From assembly GCA_014084085.1 (NCBI GenBank), contig NPFB01000104.1:1-64000 (forward strand): a stretch of 64,000 nucleotides of DNA. The letters run 5' to 3'. The notes under the pieces were generated by a model. It saw nothing but the letters and a program-made list of their open reading frames with translations, was not told the DNA's origin and made no database searches. A program made the position numbers and the translations under genes. Positions 29,111-39,016 of this stretch are shown here, in pieces; the first letter of the stretch is position 1; each line of letters starts with the position of its first letter. The stretch comes from Hondaea fermentalgiana. Its lineage: Eukaryota > Sar > Bigyra > Thraustochytrida > Thraustochytriidae.

Positions 29111-29479
29111 CGCACGCGCTGAGCGAACAAAGGCAGAGGGGGCGGATCTCTTATTGATTTGAAAAAAGTCCGTTGCGGACGACAGGAGCGGATATTGCGT
29201 CTGCACTATCACTCCGAAAAATTCGCCTTTTCTTCATGCAACGTTCTTCTTGTTCACTTCGCTCGCATCAAATATCGGGCGTGACATCACTAGCTGCTGC
29301 AAGACCGTATTTATACGGACTAGCGCACGCGCTGAGCGAACGACGGCAGAGGGGGCGGATCTCTTATTGATTTGAAAAAGTCGTTTTCGGACGACAGGTG
29401 CGGGTATCGCGGCTGCGCTATCTCTCCGAAAACTTCGTCTTTTCGTCATGCAGCGTTTTTCTTGTTCACTTCGCTCGCA
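29055..29479 (+). repeat. Tandem duplication of the MscS 3' end (2 x about 213 bp)
   Basis: Unit A (29055-29267) starts TCAAATATCGGGCG inside the last codons of the channel gene and runs through the stop and 3' UTR. Unit B (29268-29479) repeats it, with about 85-90% identity by eye, including the former coding end (CTGCTGCAAGACCGT) and the region after the stop. Both units end CTTCGCTCGCA. Unit B is therefore a non-functional copy of the last 18 codons. Confidence 0.9.
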
Positions 29480-29705
29480 TGGCAAGGGCTCTACTACTGC
29501 TTGGCGTTGTGCCGCTTGAGAGTCCACGATGTTGGATGTCAAACTTTAAAAAAAAAATGAAAAGCCACAGGCGGATGATCTGTAACATAAGTGATTTGAC
29601 ATCAGACAGGGCTCGAAGTCCCTTTTCTCTTCTTTTCTTTTCTTTTCCTTTCTTACCACTGCCCTTCTTGCCTGCAATGCCCCGCACTTTGTGCAACCAA
29701 TGACT
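29480..29705. other. Convergent spacer
   Basis: This spacer contains A-rich and TTTTCTTTTC-rich tracts (29630-29655) between the duplicated channel end and the ankyrin gene stop. No gene is seen. Confidence 0.4.
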
Positions 29706-30554
29706 CTAGCAAGGAGTGCGGCGATGACGACGACGACGACGATGAGGTCGATCCTTACCCTTTGATGAGCGAAGCTTGCCGACCGCCGCTTGCGAGGGAC
29801 TCGCTACGGGGCCACGTATTGCAAGGGCAATCCTGTTGTGACCATGGGCCCGTGCAAGGCCAAGGGCACTCGCTGTCGATGCGGCGCGCAAACCTTGGCA
29901 GCGTTCAAAAACGTGGCCACCGCTCTCGGCCAGCAACCTTGCAACGTTGCTAGACCCGCTGTAGGCAGCGACTGCCAAGGGCGGGAGGGCCCCGCTGAGG
30001 CGAATACGTCCATCACCATCCGGGGTCGCGCCGTGACTCACGAGAAGACGAGCCACACATTCATTGTCGTACCGCGCGCTGATGGCCAAAGGAGTCTCGT
30101 CCAGAGCTGAAAGTTTTTCGAAGTCCGCACCTGCGTGAATTAGCGCTTCTGCAAAAGCCGCGCCGCCGTCCTGCGTCCAGTGCTGCGCCAGGAAGTGGAG
30201 TGGGGACCATGCATTGTCATCTGTAGCTGCGTTGGGATCAGCGTTGGCCGCGAGAAGAACCGCACCAACCTCATGATTTGCTTCGCGGCAGGCCCAGTGA
30301 AGGGGTGTTTTGCCACCTGTATCGCGTGCATTTGGATCAGCGCCGGCTTCGAGGAGTTGGCGAGCAATGTCTGCCGTGCCGCACGCTGCAGTCTCGTGTA
30401 GCGCCGTGCGGCCATTCTCCGGGGCTCTTGCTTGCACGCCATCGACGGCCGCGCCCTGTCGCAGTCTCAGCTTGGCGTCCTCGAGATCGTGATTGCGCAC
30501 CGCATCAAAGAGCCATTGCTCCAAGAGACCCTGCACCACGGGCACCTCGCACAT
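29706..30554 (-). CDS. Ankyrin-repeat protein
   Basis: The protein is 282 aa starting at ATG 30552-30554. Ankyrin repeats occupy about residues 15-235. Clear ones are GRTALHETAACGTADIARQL with GADPN, GKTPLHWACREANHEVGAVL with ADPN, a less regular SPLHFLAQHW repeat, and ETPLAISARYDNECVARLL with GATPD. The C-terminus is a highly basic Arg/His run (RRRRRHRR). No other domain is present, so this is probably a protein-interaction adaptor, and the partner is unknown. The start region is divergent from the exchanger-like gene. Confidence 0.83.
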   Translation of the reverse strand: MCEVPVVQGLLEQWLFDAVRNHDLEDAKLRLRQGAAVDGVQARAPENGRTALHETAACGTADIARQLLEAGADPNARDTGGKTPLHWACREANHEVGAVLLAANADPNAATDDNAWSPLHFLAQHWTQDGGAAFAEALIHAGADFEKLSALDETPLAISARYDNECVARLLVSHGATPDGDGRIRLSGALPPLAVAAYSGSSNVARLLAESGGHVFERCQGLRAASTASALGLARAHGHNRIALAIRGPVASPSQAAVGKLRSSKGKDRPHRRRRRHRRTPC

Positions 30555-31677
30555 TAGGATCTTCGCTTTGGGTTATGATCAATCGATCGATCGATCGCTC
30601 TTCCCTTCCCAATCTTCCTTTCTCTCTTCCTCCCCGCGAGGGTGCCTGGCTCCTCTCGAAGCCTGCCGCAACGCAACGCGCGCGAAATGCGAGACAAAGG
30701 CACTCACACCAGCCGGTCGGTGAGCCAGCGAGGCAGCCAGCTGCAGTCAGCCTGTCAGATCGTCGCTCTCGATGGCGGCCTCCGCCGAGCCCGGCTCCAC
30801 GCCGCGACCCGCTCTCAACTTCTTCCTCCCGCTGCCGCTGTCGCTGTTTTCGCCGAGAAGCAAAACGAAGTACACACCCCCTTTCCCTTTGTAATCTCCC
30901 TATCGGAGCGAGGACTGTCGATGTTGTAATTAACTGTAAGGCTGCTGCGTCTCGCCGATCGCAGCCATTCGGCGGGACGAAACCGCTTCCCTCGCTCGCT
31001 CGCAGTTCTTAGCAGCACCGCTCGAGGCGGGGAATAAACGAACAAACGTTGAGAAATTCATTCGTGCAGCACCAGGGCCGGGCGCCAACGGGCCGCGCCG
31101 TGCGCGCGCGGCTGCGTCGAGTTCAAAGAGGAAGGCCCGACGCCGCCTCCGCGCCGTTTGCCACGTCCCGTAAACTGTGCATCATACTACATAGCAACAA
31201 ACTGCCGTACCCGACCGCGCGCATCGCCTGTCAGCCTTTGCGCCTCGGAGAACACGCGAGAACCGACCCGTACAAGGGTCCGCGCGCGTGTCGCGCCTCG
31301 CAAGCAGTAGTTCCACAACAACCAACTCGCCAGGCGCTCGCTGCCTCGCCGGCGAGGTCCCCCAGGCCGGCTCGCCGGCCTCGTCGGGGAGGAGGCTCGC
31401 GCGGCGCGCGCGCGGGCTGTCCTGGCCGTGCGCGGCGCCGCGACGCGCGATGGCCCGCGGAGGCGCGGGCCGCCGGCGGAGGCTCGATCGGCCATCGCCG
31501 GCCTCGCAGGAGGATGCAGAAAACCATCGCGAACATCGCCGCGACCACGTTCAACATTCTAAACTCCAGGGCCGAGCTCGCGCCGGCGCCGACACGGCGC
31601 GACGGCGCGACGCAGGAAATCGCCGGGAGGGCTGCGCGGGGGGTCCGAGGCCCCTGCGGCGACGGGCCGACGCAGGC
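30555..31677. promoter_or_regulatory. Divergent spacer with CGAT tract
   Basis: This 1.1-kb region lies between the ankyrin and exchanger-like genes. It contains ATCGATCGATCGATCG at 30581-30596, 20-odd bases from the ankyrin ATG, and is otherwise GC-rich. The frame of the exchanger stays open from 31288, but that stretch is Arg/Ser/Pro-rich and not membrane-like, so I treat it as leader. Confidence 0.45.
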
Positions 31678-34134
31678 ATGAAAAGGCCAAGGACGGGCGC
31701 ACGAAGTTTGCCGTGGGCGGCGAGCAGTGTGGCGTCCCTAGGTGTGGCGTGGCTCGCTCTTTGGCCAGCGTCGACGCAGGCGCAGGACGCCATTACCCTG
31801 GACAACGCGACGCTCGTGGACGATGATGTAGACTGCGAGTCAGGGGTCCTGGGTCCACTCCTGTACGGCGTGGTGGTCGAGCCCAAGGGCATTATATTCT
31901 TCGTGCTCGTGTTTCTGTGCTACCTCATGTGGGCCATGACGTTTGTGGTGGAGCGGGTTCTACTGCCGGGCGTGCACCTGGGTCTAGCGCAGAGTCTGCG
32001 TCTCCCAGTGTCGGTCACGAGTCCGGCGATTTTGGTTCTTGGTGGATGCAGCGTGCCGATTTTCTTTCTCAATGTGCTCAGCATGTCTCGCACCGAATCA
32101 TCAGCGGTCGGAGTCGGTCTGGCACTGGGCTCGGCAGCGCTCAACTTTTTCGTCGTCCTCCCCGTGTGCTACTTTACGGGCGTAGACCAGGGCGACATGT
32201 ACTTGTACTGGTGGTCGCTCGTGCGCGACCTGTCCGTCTACATTGTCGGTCTTGGGATCTTGGCTGCCTTCTGGTTTGTACAAGCCTCTCCATGGGACGC
32301 CTCCGTGACCACACGCGATCAGGCTTGCTGGCTCGGGCAGGAAACGCTTTGCTGCTACCAAGGTCTTTTTGACAGCCCGGAGCGACTCGCACCCATCAGC
32401 TATGGAGTCCTCATGTGGTGGGAAGGAGTCTGTATGATTGCACTTTACGGTCTTTACCTTGTCCTAATGCGACATCAGCACCGCGTTAAGTGGACCGCGG
32501 ACAGCGCCTTCCGTCGCTTTGCTGTGCTCTTTTGCGCCGCGGGTCGTCTCGAAAATCTCGAGAATAAGCGCAACAAGGCCCGTAGTGATGAAAATGCTCT
32601 CTACAACGAGAGTACCCGTGCGGCAGCGGTGGGGAAAGTCGTCAATAAGGAGAACACGTCGTCATCGCAGAGTCTGGATGTTCTGAAGCTTCTCACTCGA
32701 AGCAGTCCAATCGACGGATCGCCAAGAATGAAGCGCGCGACAATCATTATCGCCATGCGCAAGGGCAACGCGCTGACCTTCTTTCAAAAAGTGCGGAACG
32801 GCGAGCGCAGCGTCACGAGGAAAGAGGTGTCAAGCATGCTCGCCCAATTTGTGGCACTTTTTGATAGAGACATCATTGGCGATGAGTACAACCTGTTCTC
32901 TTCGGAAGAAGTCAGTGAGGAGAACGACAGGACGCTCGCCGAGATTGTGAAGTCGATCACTGACATTGGCGGGTCCGACGATGGGGCGGGCTTGCAAAAA
33001 TGGCTCCGGGTGACGGAGGCGCAGCTTCACCACGAAATGAATGCTGCTTTTGACATTCTCGCAGCCGAGTCGTCTGATCTGTCCCTCGCGGACGCCACGA
33101 AACTTGAGTCATTGCTGCAACTCATCGGGTGCCAGCCGAGCAAGCGTGTGGTGCGCAAAACGCGCGATAAGCTGGAAATCCGCGCGAACTCTTTAATTGG
33201 TCGCCAAGAGTTCAGTGAATGGTATCGCGCGTGCATGGCGTGGTCGCCACATGCTCGCGGAGACGCCTTTGCGGCGATGCGAAAATCGCCGGGTATTATC
33301 GAAAAGGTACGAGACTCTCTTCGGAGGGGGCAGGCTACCGACATGACGATGGTCGCGCACACGGGTGGTGGGATGGGAAGCAGCACACCGGTATCGCTCG
33401 ATGTCTGGGCGCGGCCCGTGGGTACGGCTGCGCCAGGCGTTCATATCTGGCGTCCTGCGCACGGTCAGGAAGACGCATCTTGTATGGAAAGGTTTGTGCA
33501 CAGCCTGGGCGTTCCGTTTCGACTTCCTGTGTACATGACCACGGTGTTTATTACGGGCCAAGCCGAGAACTTGGGCTTCTACGGAGGTCTTTTGTGGCTC
33601 GTCATGTCCGTCTTCTGGCTCGGTCTGCTTTCGTGGGGTGTCTTGTTTGCGTCCGAGACGATTTCGTTGACGCTCAATGTGCCTCCGGCCTCTTTGGGCT
33701 CGACGATTCTGGCTCTTGGTCTCAATGCGCCGCACCTGATTTCGTCAGTGCTCCGTGCTTCTGCGAGTAAGGGCGACGCGGGATCCTCTGTGGCGCGATC
33801 TCTCGAGCTTTCGGTCAAGGGAAATGTGTTTGACTTGCTGGTCAGTCTGCCGCTCGCATGGCTCTTTGCGAACGCAGCGCGCGGTCATCCAACTCACGTG
33901 GGCGCATCAAATATTGGTACCTCGCTCTTGGTGCTTTGCTCGTTTGTGGTTCTCTTGCTTGTTTTGTTGACGAGCGCACGCTGGTGCGTGGACGCAAAGG
34001 TTGCGCTTGTGATGATGGCGCTGTACATTCTGTTTCTTATTCAAGATGTGATTCTTGCCGATTGGGCCAAGGCGGTGCCTTCTTATATTTACTGTAGCGG
34101 ATGCGCAGACGACATGGTGTGCGCTTCCGTATGA
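31678..34134 (+). CDS. Na+/Ca2+ exchanger-like membrane protein with EF-hand-like loop
   Basis: The protein is 818 aa from ATG 31678 (MKRPRTGARSL), followed by a signal-like hydrophobic stretch ending TQAQDA. Two membrane halves flank a large cytosolic loop (about 270-610). The second half contains SLGSTILALGLNAPHLISSV and later KGNVFDLLVSLPLAWLF, a clear match to the alpha-2 repeat of NCX/NCKX exchangers (normally GTSxPD and GSNxFDI). The first half has GGCSVPIFFLN in the alpha-1 position. Residues about 456-521 of the loop resemble a pair of degenerate EF hands, as in plant NCL proteins. The normally acidic ion ligands are replaced: I128 in alpha-1 and H686 in alpha-2. Transport activity is therefore uncertain. 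Confidence 0.78.
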   Translation: MKRPRTGARSLPWAASSVASLGVAWLALWPASTQAQDAITLDNATLVDDDVDCESGVLGPLLYGVVVEPKGIIFFVLVFLCYLMWAMTFVVERVLLPGVHLGLAQSLRLPVSVTSPAILVLGGCSVPIFFLNVLSMSRTESSAVGVGLALGSAALNFFVVLPVCYFTGVDQGDMYLYWWSLVRDLSVYIVGLGILAAFWFVQASPWDASVTTRDQACWLGQETLCCYQGLFDSPERLAPISYGVLMWWEGVCMIALYGLYLVLMRHQHRVKWTADSAFRRFAVLFCAAGRLENLENKRNKARSDENALYNESTRAAAVGKVVNKENTSSSQSLDVLKLLTRSSPIDGSPRMKRATIIIAMRKGNALTFFQKVRNGERSVTRKEVSSMLAQFVALFDRDIIGDEYNLFSSEEVSEENDRTLAEIVKSITDIGGSDDGAGLQKWLRVTEAQLHHEMNAAFDILAAESSDLSLADATKLESLLQLIGCQPSKRVVRKTRDKLEIRANSLIGRQEFSEWYRACMAWSPHARGDAFAAMRKSPGIIEKVRDSLRRGQATDMTMVAHTGGGMGSSTPVSLDVWARPVGTAAPGVHIWRPAHGQEDASCMERFVHSLGVPFRLPVYMTTVFITGQAENLGFYGGLLWLVMSVFWLGLLSWGVLFASETISLTLNVPPASLGSTILALGLNAPHLISSVLRASASKGDAGSSVARSLELSVKGNVFDLLVSLPLAWLFANAARGHPTHVGASNIGTSLLVLCSFVVLLLVLLTSARWCVDAKVALVMMALYILFLIQDVILADWAKAVPSYIYCSGCADDMVCASV

Positions 34135-34343
34135 GCTGTGTTTGCAAACTGTGCAGATTGTGTGTGGGTTCAACTGTGTGCAGATCGTGTGTATTTATCT
34201 GCACAGCTTTAGTTCTCGCGTCGCTCAGCAAGGTTGCTGTGTGTAGAATAGCATGGGATCAACAGTAGCACTGAAAAGAAAATGTTGTTGTCATTTTGTT
34301 GTCGCTTCTTTGTTGTTGTCACTTTGATGTTGTTCTTGTCGTC

Positions 34344-34384
<41 letters not shown>

Positions 34385-34675
34385 GACACTTGATTGTTAT
34401 TGCCGCTTTCGCTTGTTTGTTGTTGTGCCACTTTGATGTTGTTCCAGCTCTCAAAAGACTTTGTTCAAACAAATGAAATTGAGGACTTCTTTGACATCAA
34501 GGACGATTGCGTCTCTCTCGAAAGTGCAATTTGAAAATGAACAAAAAGTAAAGAACGAAGAAACATATGATCATACAGACACGTTTTGAAGCGCCTAGTT
34601 TATTGAGCATGCAAAACAGGCAGGAAAAAAAAGCGAATCCTCATTTTTCGCACCCTCTTTTTTTTTTACTCCTCC
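34135..34675. other. Convergent 3' spacer with (GTT)n
   Basis: This 541-bp spacer lies between two converging stops. It contains a (GTT)n array at 34344-34385 with scattered TTGTTG around it and two near copies of GTGTGNNNNCAACTGTG/TGCAGATTGTGTG around 34140-34195. No gene is seen. Confidence 0.5.
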
Positions 34676-36310
34676 TCAGGCGTCTGGCTCCGAGGTGACG
34701 GCGACCAAGTCTTCGGGATTCTTGTCTGGAGAAGCTTTGAGCGCGTTGGCAAGCCTTGCCAGAGAACCGCGGAGTCCCGAGGACCGCGTGGAAGCTTCGT
34801 TACCCTGGTTTTCGTCGTCGACTTCCTCTGCGTCCTCGGCTGCATTGTCCAAGCGAGTAACGGGAAGCCCATAGCGCTCAATTGCCCGCAAGAAGCGCCC
34901 GAGCTTTTGCTTGTGAATGTGCATGCGAAGCATGACCTCCGTCTCGGAACGAGGCGCGATAAAGTTCATGCGGCGCTGCGAGAATGACTTGGGCACGTAC
35001 ATTTTGTAGGGCGCGGCATTTTCGGTGCCAAAGTCGACGCCGAACCAGTTGTACCCAAGCCAGGAGTTGCAAATGGAATCGTTGCTAACAATGTTGACGA
35101 GCCAGGGCTTGATCCAGGCGAGACGCGTTGCGATGTTGCGCATGGCGCCACGTCGCATGACGCCGTCCTCGTAGACGTAGTGTACGCGATCGAGAAGGGC
35201 CTTGTCTTTCATCTTGGTGCGGAGCTGCTCGTGAATTTGGTGCGCGGTTCGAGCGAGCCAGGTGAGACCCGGCGCATCGTGATCGGCAGGCTCGATGCGA
35301 ATGCGGGCGTAGGCAAGAGCATTGCCAACGTAGGTCTTCGAGTCGAGCGTTCCACGTCCTCGTGTGTTGACAATAGCGCGTGTTATGATGGGTTTGGTGG
35401 AGGCGGCATCGCCATAGTCGGCAAGATGCAACAGCTTGAGGACCATGGCCATGGACACCTCGTACGAGCTCACCCAGGCGCCTTCGGGCAAATCTTGGCT
35501 CACGGTTTCCTTGAGCGCCTTGACTTTCTCCAGATTGAGAACAAAGTCAGACCGGATGGCGGTGAAGCGAGTGCTGACCCAGGTGGGAAGCATGGTTGCA
35601 ACCTGGAGCTGTGTCATGCGGCCGTCCTGTTCAGAGGCCATGTTGTCGTGGACTTCTTGCAGGATTTCGGGGTCAAAGGAGCACTCGCGGTCGAGGTCTG
35701 GGAGCGGCGGGGCTTTGCGCGGCATGGGCGCGACTCCGGCCGAGACGCCGGCAAAGTGGGACCAGGTATTGATGAAGTGCGACATGGCCGACCCGTCCAT
35801 GGCAACGTGCACAAAGGTGACGGTGAGCACGGTTTGCTCAGACTTGGGAAGCCAAGTGACGTAGGCGACGATCAAAGGCATCGAGGAGTCCGTCTCGAAG
35901 AGCTCGTCCTTGACGGGCGCGGAGAAAAATTTGTTCCAGGAGCTGGCGCGAGGCGTCTCGGTGGACTCTGGAGGGGCCCAGTCTCGCGCGCGAAAGAAGA
36001 TGGGGCTTCCGCGCGAGCCCTTGACCGAGAGCCCGTATGGTCTTCCCGAGCTGTACTTTTTCAGCCTGCCGGCCATGATGGGGAAGCGGTCGATTGCCTC
36101 TTGAAAGCCCGCGAGCAGCGGCTCCTTTTCGAGGATGCTGTCGAAGGCGTAGCCGATGGGGACGTGAGGCGCGCGGAGATACATGCAGTCGGAGCTCCGG
36201 AGTCGGATTTCAAGTTCTTGGTTGTTGGTTTCCGGCCTGGGTAGCGTCCAGTGCGCATCGTCGCTGCGATTGAGCATCATCTGCATCTGTAGCTGCAGAT
36301 TGGTTCTCAT
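34676..36310 (-). CDS. BAHD-like acyltransferase
   Basis: The protein is 544 aa starting at ATG 36308-36310. The chloramphenicol-acetyltransferase-like fold of the BAHD/transferase family is suggested by FPIMAGRLKK in the N-terminal part, the catalytic HxxxD as H168-VAM-D172 (FVHVAMDGSAMSHFI), and a structural WFGVDFGTE that stands for the DFGWG motif. The family moves acyl groups from acyl-CoA to alcohols or amines. Plant BAHDs are about 430-460 aa; this one adds a C-terminal Asp/Glu/Ser-rich tail (about 480-544). The motif DFGTE lacks the usual WG, so the subfamily is unusual. The substrate is unknown and no signal or membrane segment is present. Confidence 0.75.
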   Translation of the reverse strand: MRTNLQLQMQMMLNRSDDAHWTLPRPETNNQELEIRLRSSDCMYLRAPHVPIGYAFDSILEKEPLLAGFQEAIDRFPIMAGRLKKYSSGRPYGLSVKGSRGSPIFFRARDWAPPESTETPRASSWNKFFSAPVKDELFETDSSMPLIVAYVTWLPKSEQTVLTVTFVHVAMDGSAMSHFINTWSHFAGVSAGVAPMPRKAPPLPDLDRECSFDPEILQEVHDNMASEQDGRMTQLQVATMLPTWVSTRFTAIRSDFVLNLEKVKALKETVSQDLPEGAWVSSYEVSMAMVLKLLHLADYGDAASTKPIITRAIVNTRGRGTLDSKTYVGNALAYARIRIEPADHDAPGLTWLARTAHQIHEQLRTKMKDKALLDRVHYVYEDGVMRRGAMRNIATRLAWIKPWLVNIVSNDSICNSWLGYNWFGVDFGTENAAPYKMYVPKSFSQRRMNFIAPRSETEVMLRMHIHKQKLGRFLRAIERYGLPVTRLDNAAEDAEEVDDENQGNEASTRSSGLRGSLARLANALKASPDKNPEDLVAVTSEPDA

Positions 36311-39016
36311 CTTGCTCGTCTGTAATTGTTGTTGCTGCTGTCTGCTGCTTTCCTGGTTGTGGCAATTGCGGTTTTGGTGTTTGCTGTCACGCTTGTGTCG
36401 GTGTCATACTTGCTCGGCCAGCCTCACGCGCACACGTCTCGCGAAAGAGTGTGTTTGTAGACTGAAAGTGCAATGCTTCCATGCTTCCGCGCTCAGCACC
36501 GCATCTGCATCCCCCAAAGCTTCGCCGCGACTCGCCCTCCCATCAGCCTCTGCTCTCCGCAATCACCGCCGCCCGCGCAGCCCTCGCCATGCTCGCACCT
36601 CGTCATCCTCTCCGCTCCGCGCCCGCGCCCGCGCCCGCGTCCGAGCCCGAGCCCACGTCCAAGCAGCTCCAAGCGCGAGTCCGTACGTACCTACGTTCCG
36701 AATCCCGTTGCAGCTGCCCCGTGTTCCCGCGTGTGAGCGCCCCGAGCGGGCGCCGCGAGCATGCGCGAGCATGCCGGCGCGGCGCGCATTCGTAGGTCCG
36801 CGCAGCAGCGTCGTCCGCAGCCCCGGCGGGCTCGTCTGCTCGCCAGCGCCGCTCGCACGTCGCGTGCACGCTTGCTCGCCTCGCCTGCCGCGGCGATCTG
36901 CCGCTGCACGCGCTGATTGCGCGCGGGGTCGCCGCCGCCGTTGCGAATTCCGGGCGAGCTGGTCCGAGGCCGAGCGGGATGCACGCGGCCACGGCGCGGG
37001 GGCCGAGGCGCGAGACCTGGCCGCGGCACAGCGCAGCGCGCGGGGAGACGCGCTTGCGCGGGGCGGAGAGCGCGCGTGGGAGCGCAAGAGGCTGCTTCTG
37101 AAAATGCGGATGTCGTCATGATGATGGTGCCAGCAGAATTGGCATGCCGAGGACTGACCTTGCGCTGGCCATCGTCCGCGGCAGGCCGCTTTGGCCGATC
37201 CGCGGGCGCTGCGACAATCCAGCGCGGGCGCACGCGCTGGCCAGACTCTGCCGAGACCTGTTGTCTCCCCCTCGCGGCTGCGGCTGCCAGTTCAATCGCC
37301 GGCGCCGCCAGCCCTAATGGCAGGTCACGACGCCGAGGACCAGGGCAGGGCACGCACGCTGGCTGCACTGACGCTGCACTGCACTGCACTGCACTGCAGT
37401 GCCGGCAGGGAGGCCGGGAATGGGACTTGGGACGAGCGGCGACGCGCACGTTGAAAATGTCTAGCCACGAGCAGACGCTCGCAGACGCAGACAGCCCGCA
37501 AAAAAGTGCAGCCAGCGCTGGCTCACACTGGATTTCTTGCTTGAAGAAGATGAAGAAGTAGGAGATAAAGAGGAGGACCCGCGGCTGAGTCGTGCAAAAT
37601 GGGCAGTCAGTAGCTGCGGAGCTTGTGTCGGAATGAGACCTGTAACGCTTCACGCGATAGTTTTCGAATGGCCGATCAGCATGGTATTTTTGCTGTTTTA
37701 TCAGTTGCTTTGGCCCAATGAAGAAGAATTACGGGGCGATTATCAGGCATTGACATGCAGTCTGGTTGTATTCAATCGATTTGAAGCGCCTTGCAAATTC
37801 TCGGTGCAGGGCTGGCTCGCTTGTCGAAATCCTTCATGTGCTTTCGCGGAAAAGGTTGCGACAGATGATCGCACGAAATACATTTGCTTTCTGACGGCCA
37901 GCGTGCTTTTGGCAGTCATGCCACTGGGCTCGCTCATCTGCTTCCTCGCCTGTAGCAAAGAGGAGATCTTTCAAGAGAAAGATCAGTGAACCTTGGAGGA
38001 GCCTGCGATCGATCGAGCGAGCGATCTTTTACGTTCTTGGTGTCCTGATGGGAGCCGAGTCTGTGCTGGCTCAAGATCCTCTGTTTGAAAAAAAAAATGG
38101 GAAGATTGACGCGGCGCTGGACCTTGAGAAAAGTCTTTGCGCGATCATGCTTCGCGTTAGGCATCCGCTTAGCGATTTGGTGACGAGGCAAAAGATCCAG
38201 AAATGAGATTTGAAGCTTTATTTGTGTATGGTAGTGGATCCGAAGCATTCGTTGCTTTTTGCCATCGGCAGTGGGATCCGAAGTTCTCGTTGTACGGGCA
38301 AGCGTAGTGGATTGCCTGGTTCAGGCGGACTCAGACATTTCGATAAATTGACAGCAGTGGGTTTGGGCAAGCGTTGTGGACTGCCTGGTTGAACTAGACT
38401 AAAAAGCTTTGACTGTGCCAAGTTTGTCTTTGAGAATCGCAGGTGAGCAAGAGAAGGCGATTATTTTTTATCCGAAAGAGGCAAGATCTCTGATGCCATG
38501 ATGCTTATCGAGCCACCACAGCTGAACGGCATGAACGAGATAACGCCAATCTCTCGCCTATGGGGATCCTCATCTAGGCTTTACGGCGTACCAACAAGAG
38601 AGGACAGCCAGCAAAGTCACGGCGGAGAACATCCCTTCTTAGCTGCTGCACCTTTGGCAAGTTCGAAGGATGCATGTGCGTGCTTTCGGTGAACACGCTT
38701 GATGGTCCGACTGTCTGTGGCGAGCTTAGACAGGACAGAGTTCACCGCTTACCGCAGTAATCCTCTCCATCTCGCAAGTCTAAAACCAGCCAGATGACTA
38801 ACAGTAAAGAAAAGAAAACTCTGCCCTGCCAAAAGAGAAGAGGCGAGCATGGCATCTTCGCAGTTTGAGTTTTCATTGTTGGCTGAGAGAGCACCCAAGA
38901 GCGAGAGAACGAACAATGCAAAAGCAATCGTTGAGGTTGAAGACAAAAGAGCTAATCTAGCTGTGGTGTGATGAGATGTGACTAGGATACAGTTGAAACA
39001 GAAGACGCTACCTCGA
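36311..39016. other. Gene-poor 2.7-kb region
   Basis: There are no convincing genes. 36.3-37.5 kb is GC-rich with Arg/Ala-rich chance frames and a CTGCA/CACTGCA tract (37375-37400). A frame at 37633-37989 (118 aa, two hydrophobic stretches) has no support. CGATCGATCGAGCG occurs at 38007-38020. At 38227-38300 and 38346-38400 two short near-copies are seen, GTGGATCCGAAG.TTCG and GGGCAAGCGT.GTGGA.TGCCTGGTT. The right part contains the 3' UTR of the zinc-finger gene. Confidence 0.45.

Noticed and set aside
35180..36244. 354-codon + frame opposite the acyltransferase
   Set aside because: Shadow of the BAHD-like gene, no domain.
37537..37989. 150-codon frame (118 aa from ATG 37633) with two hydrophobic stretches
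   Set aside because: No start context, domain or codon bias like the real genes; kept only as a mention in the spacer entry.
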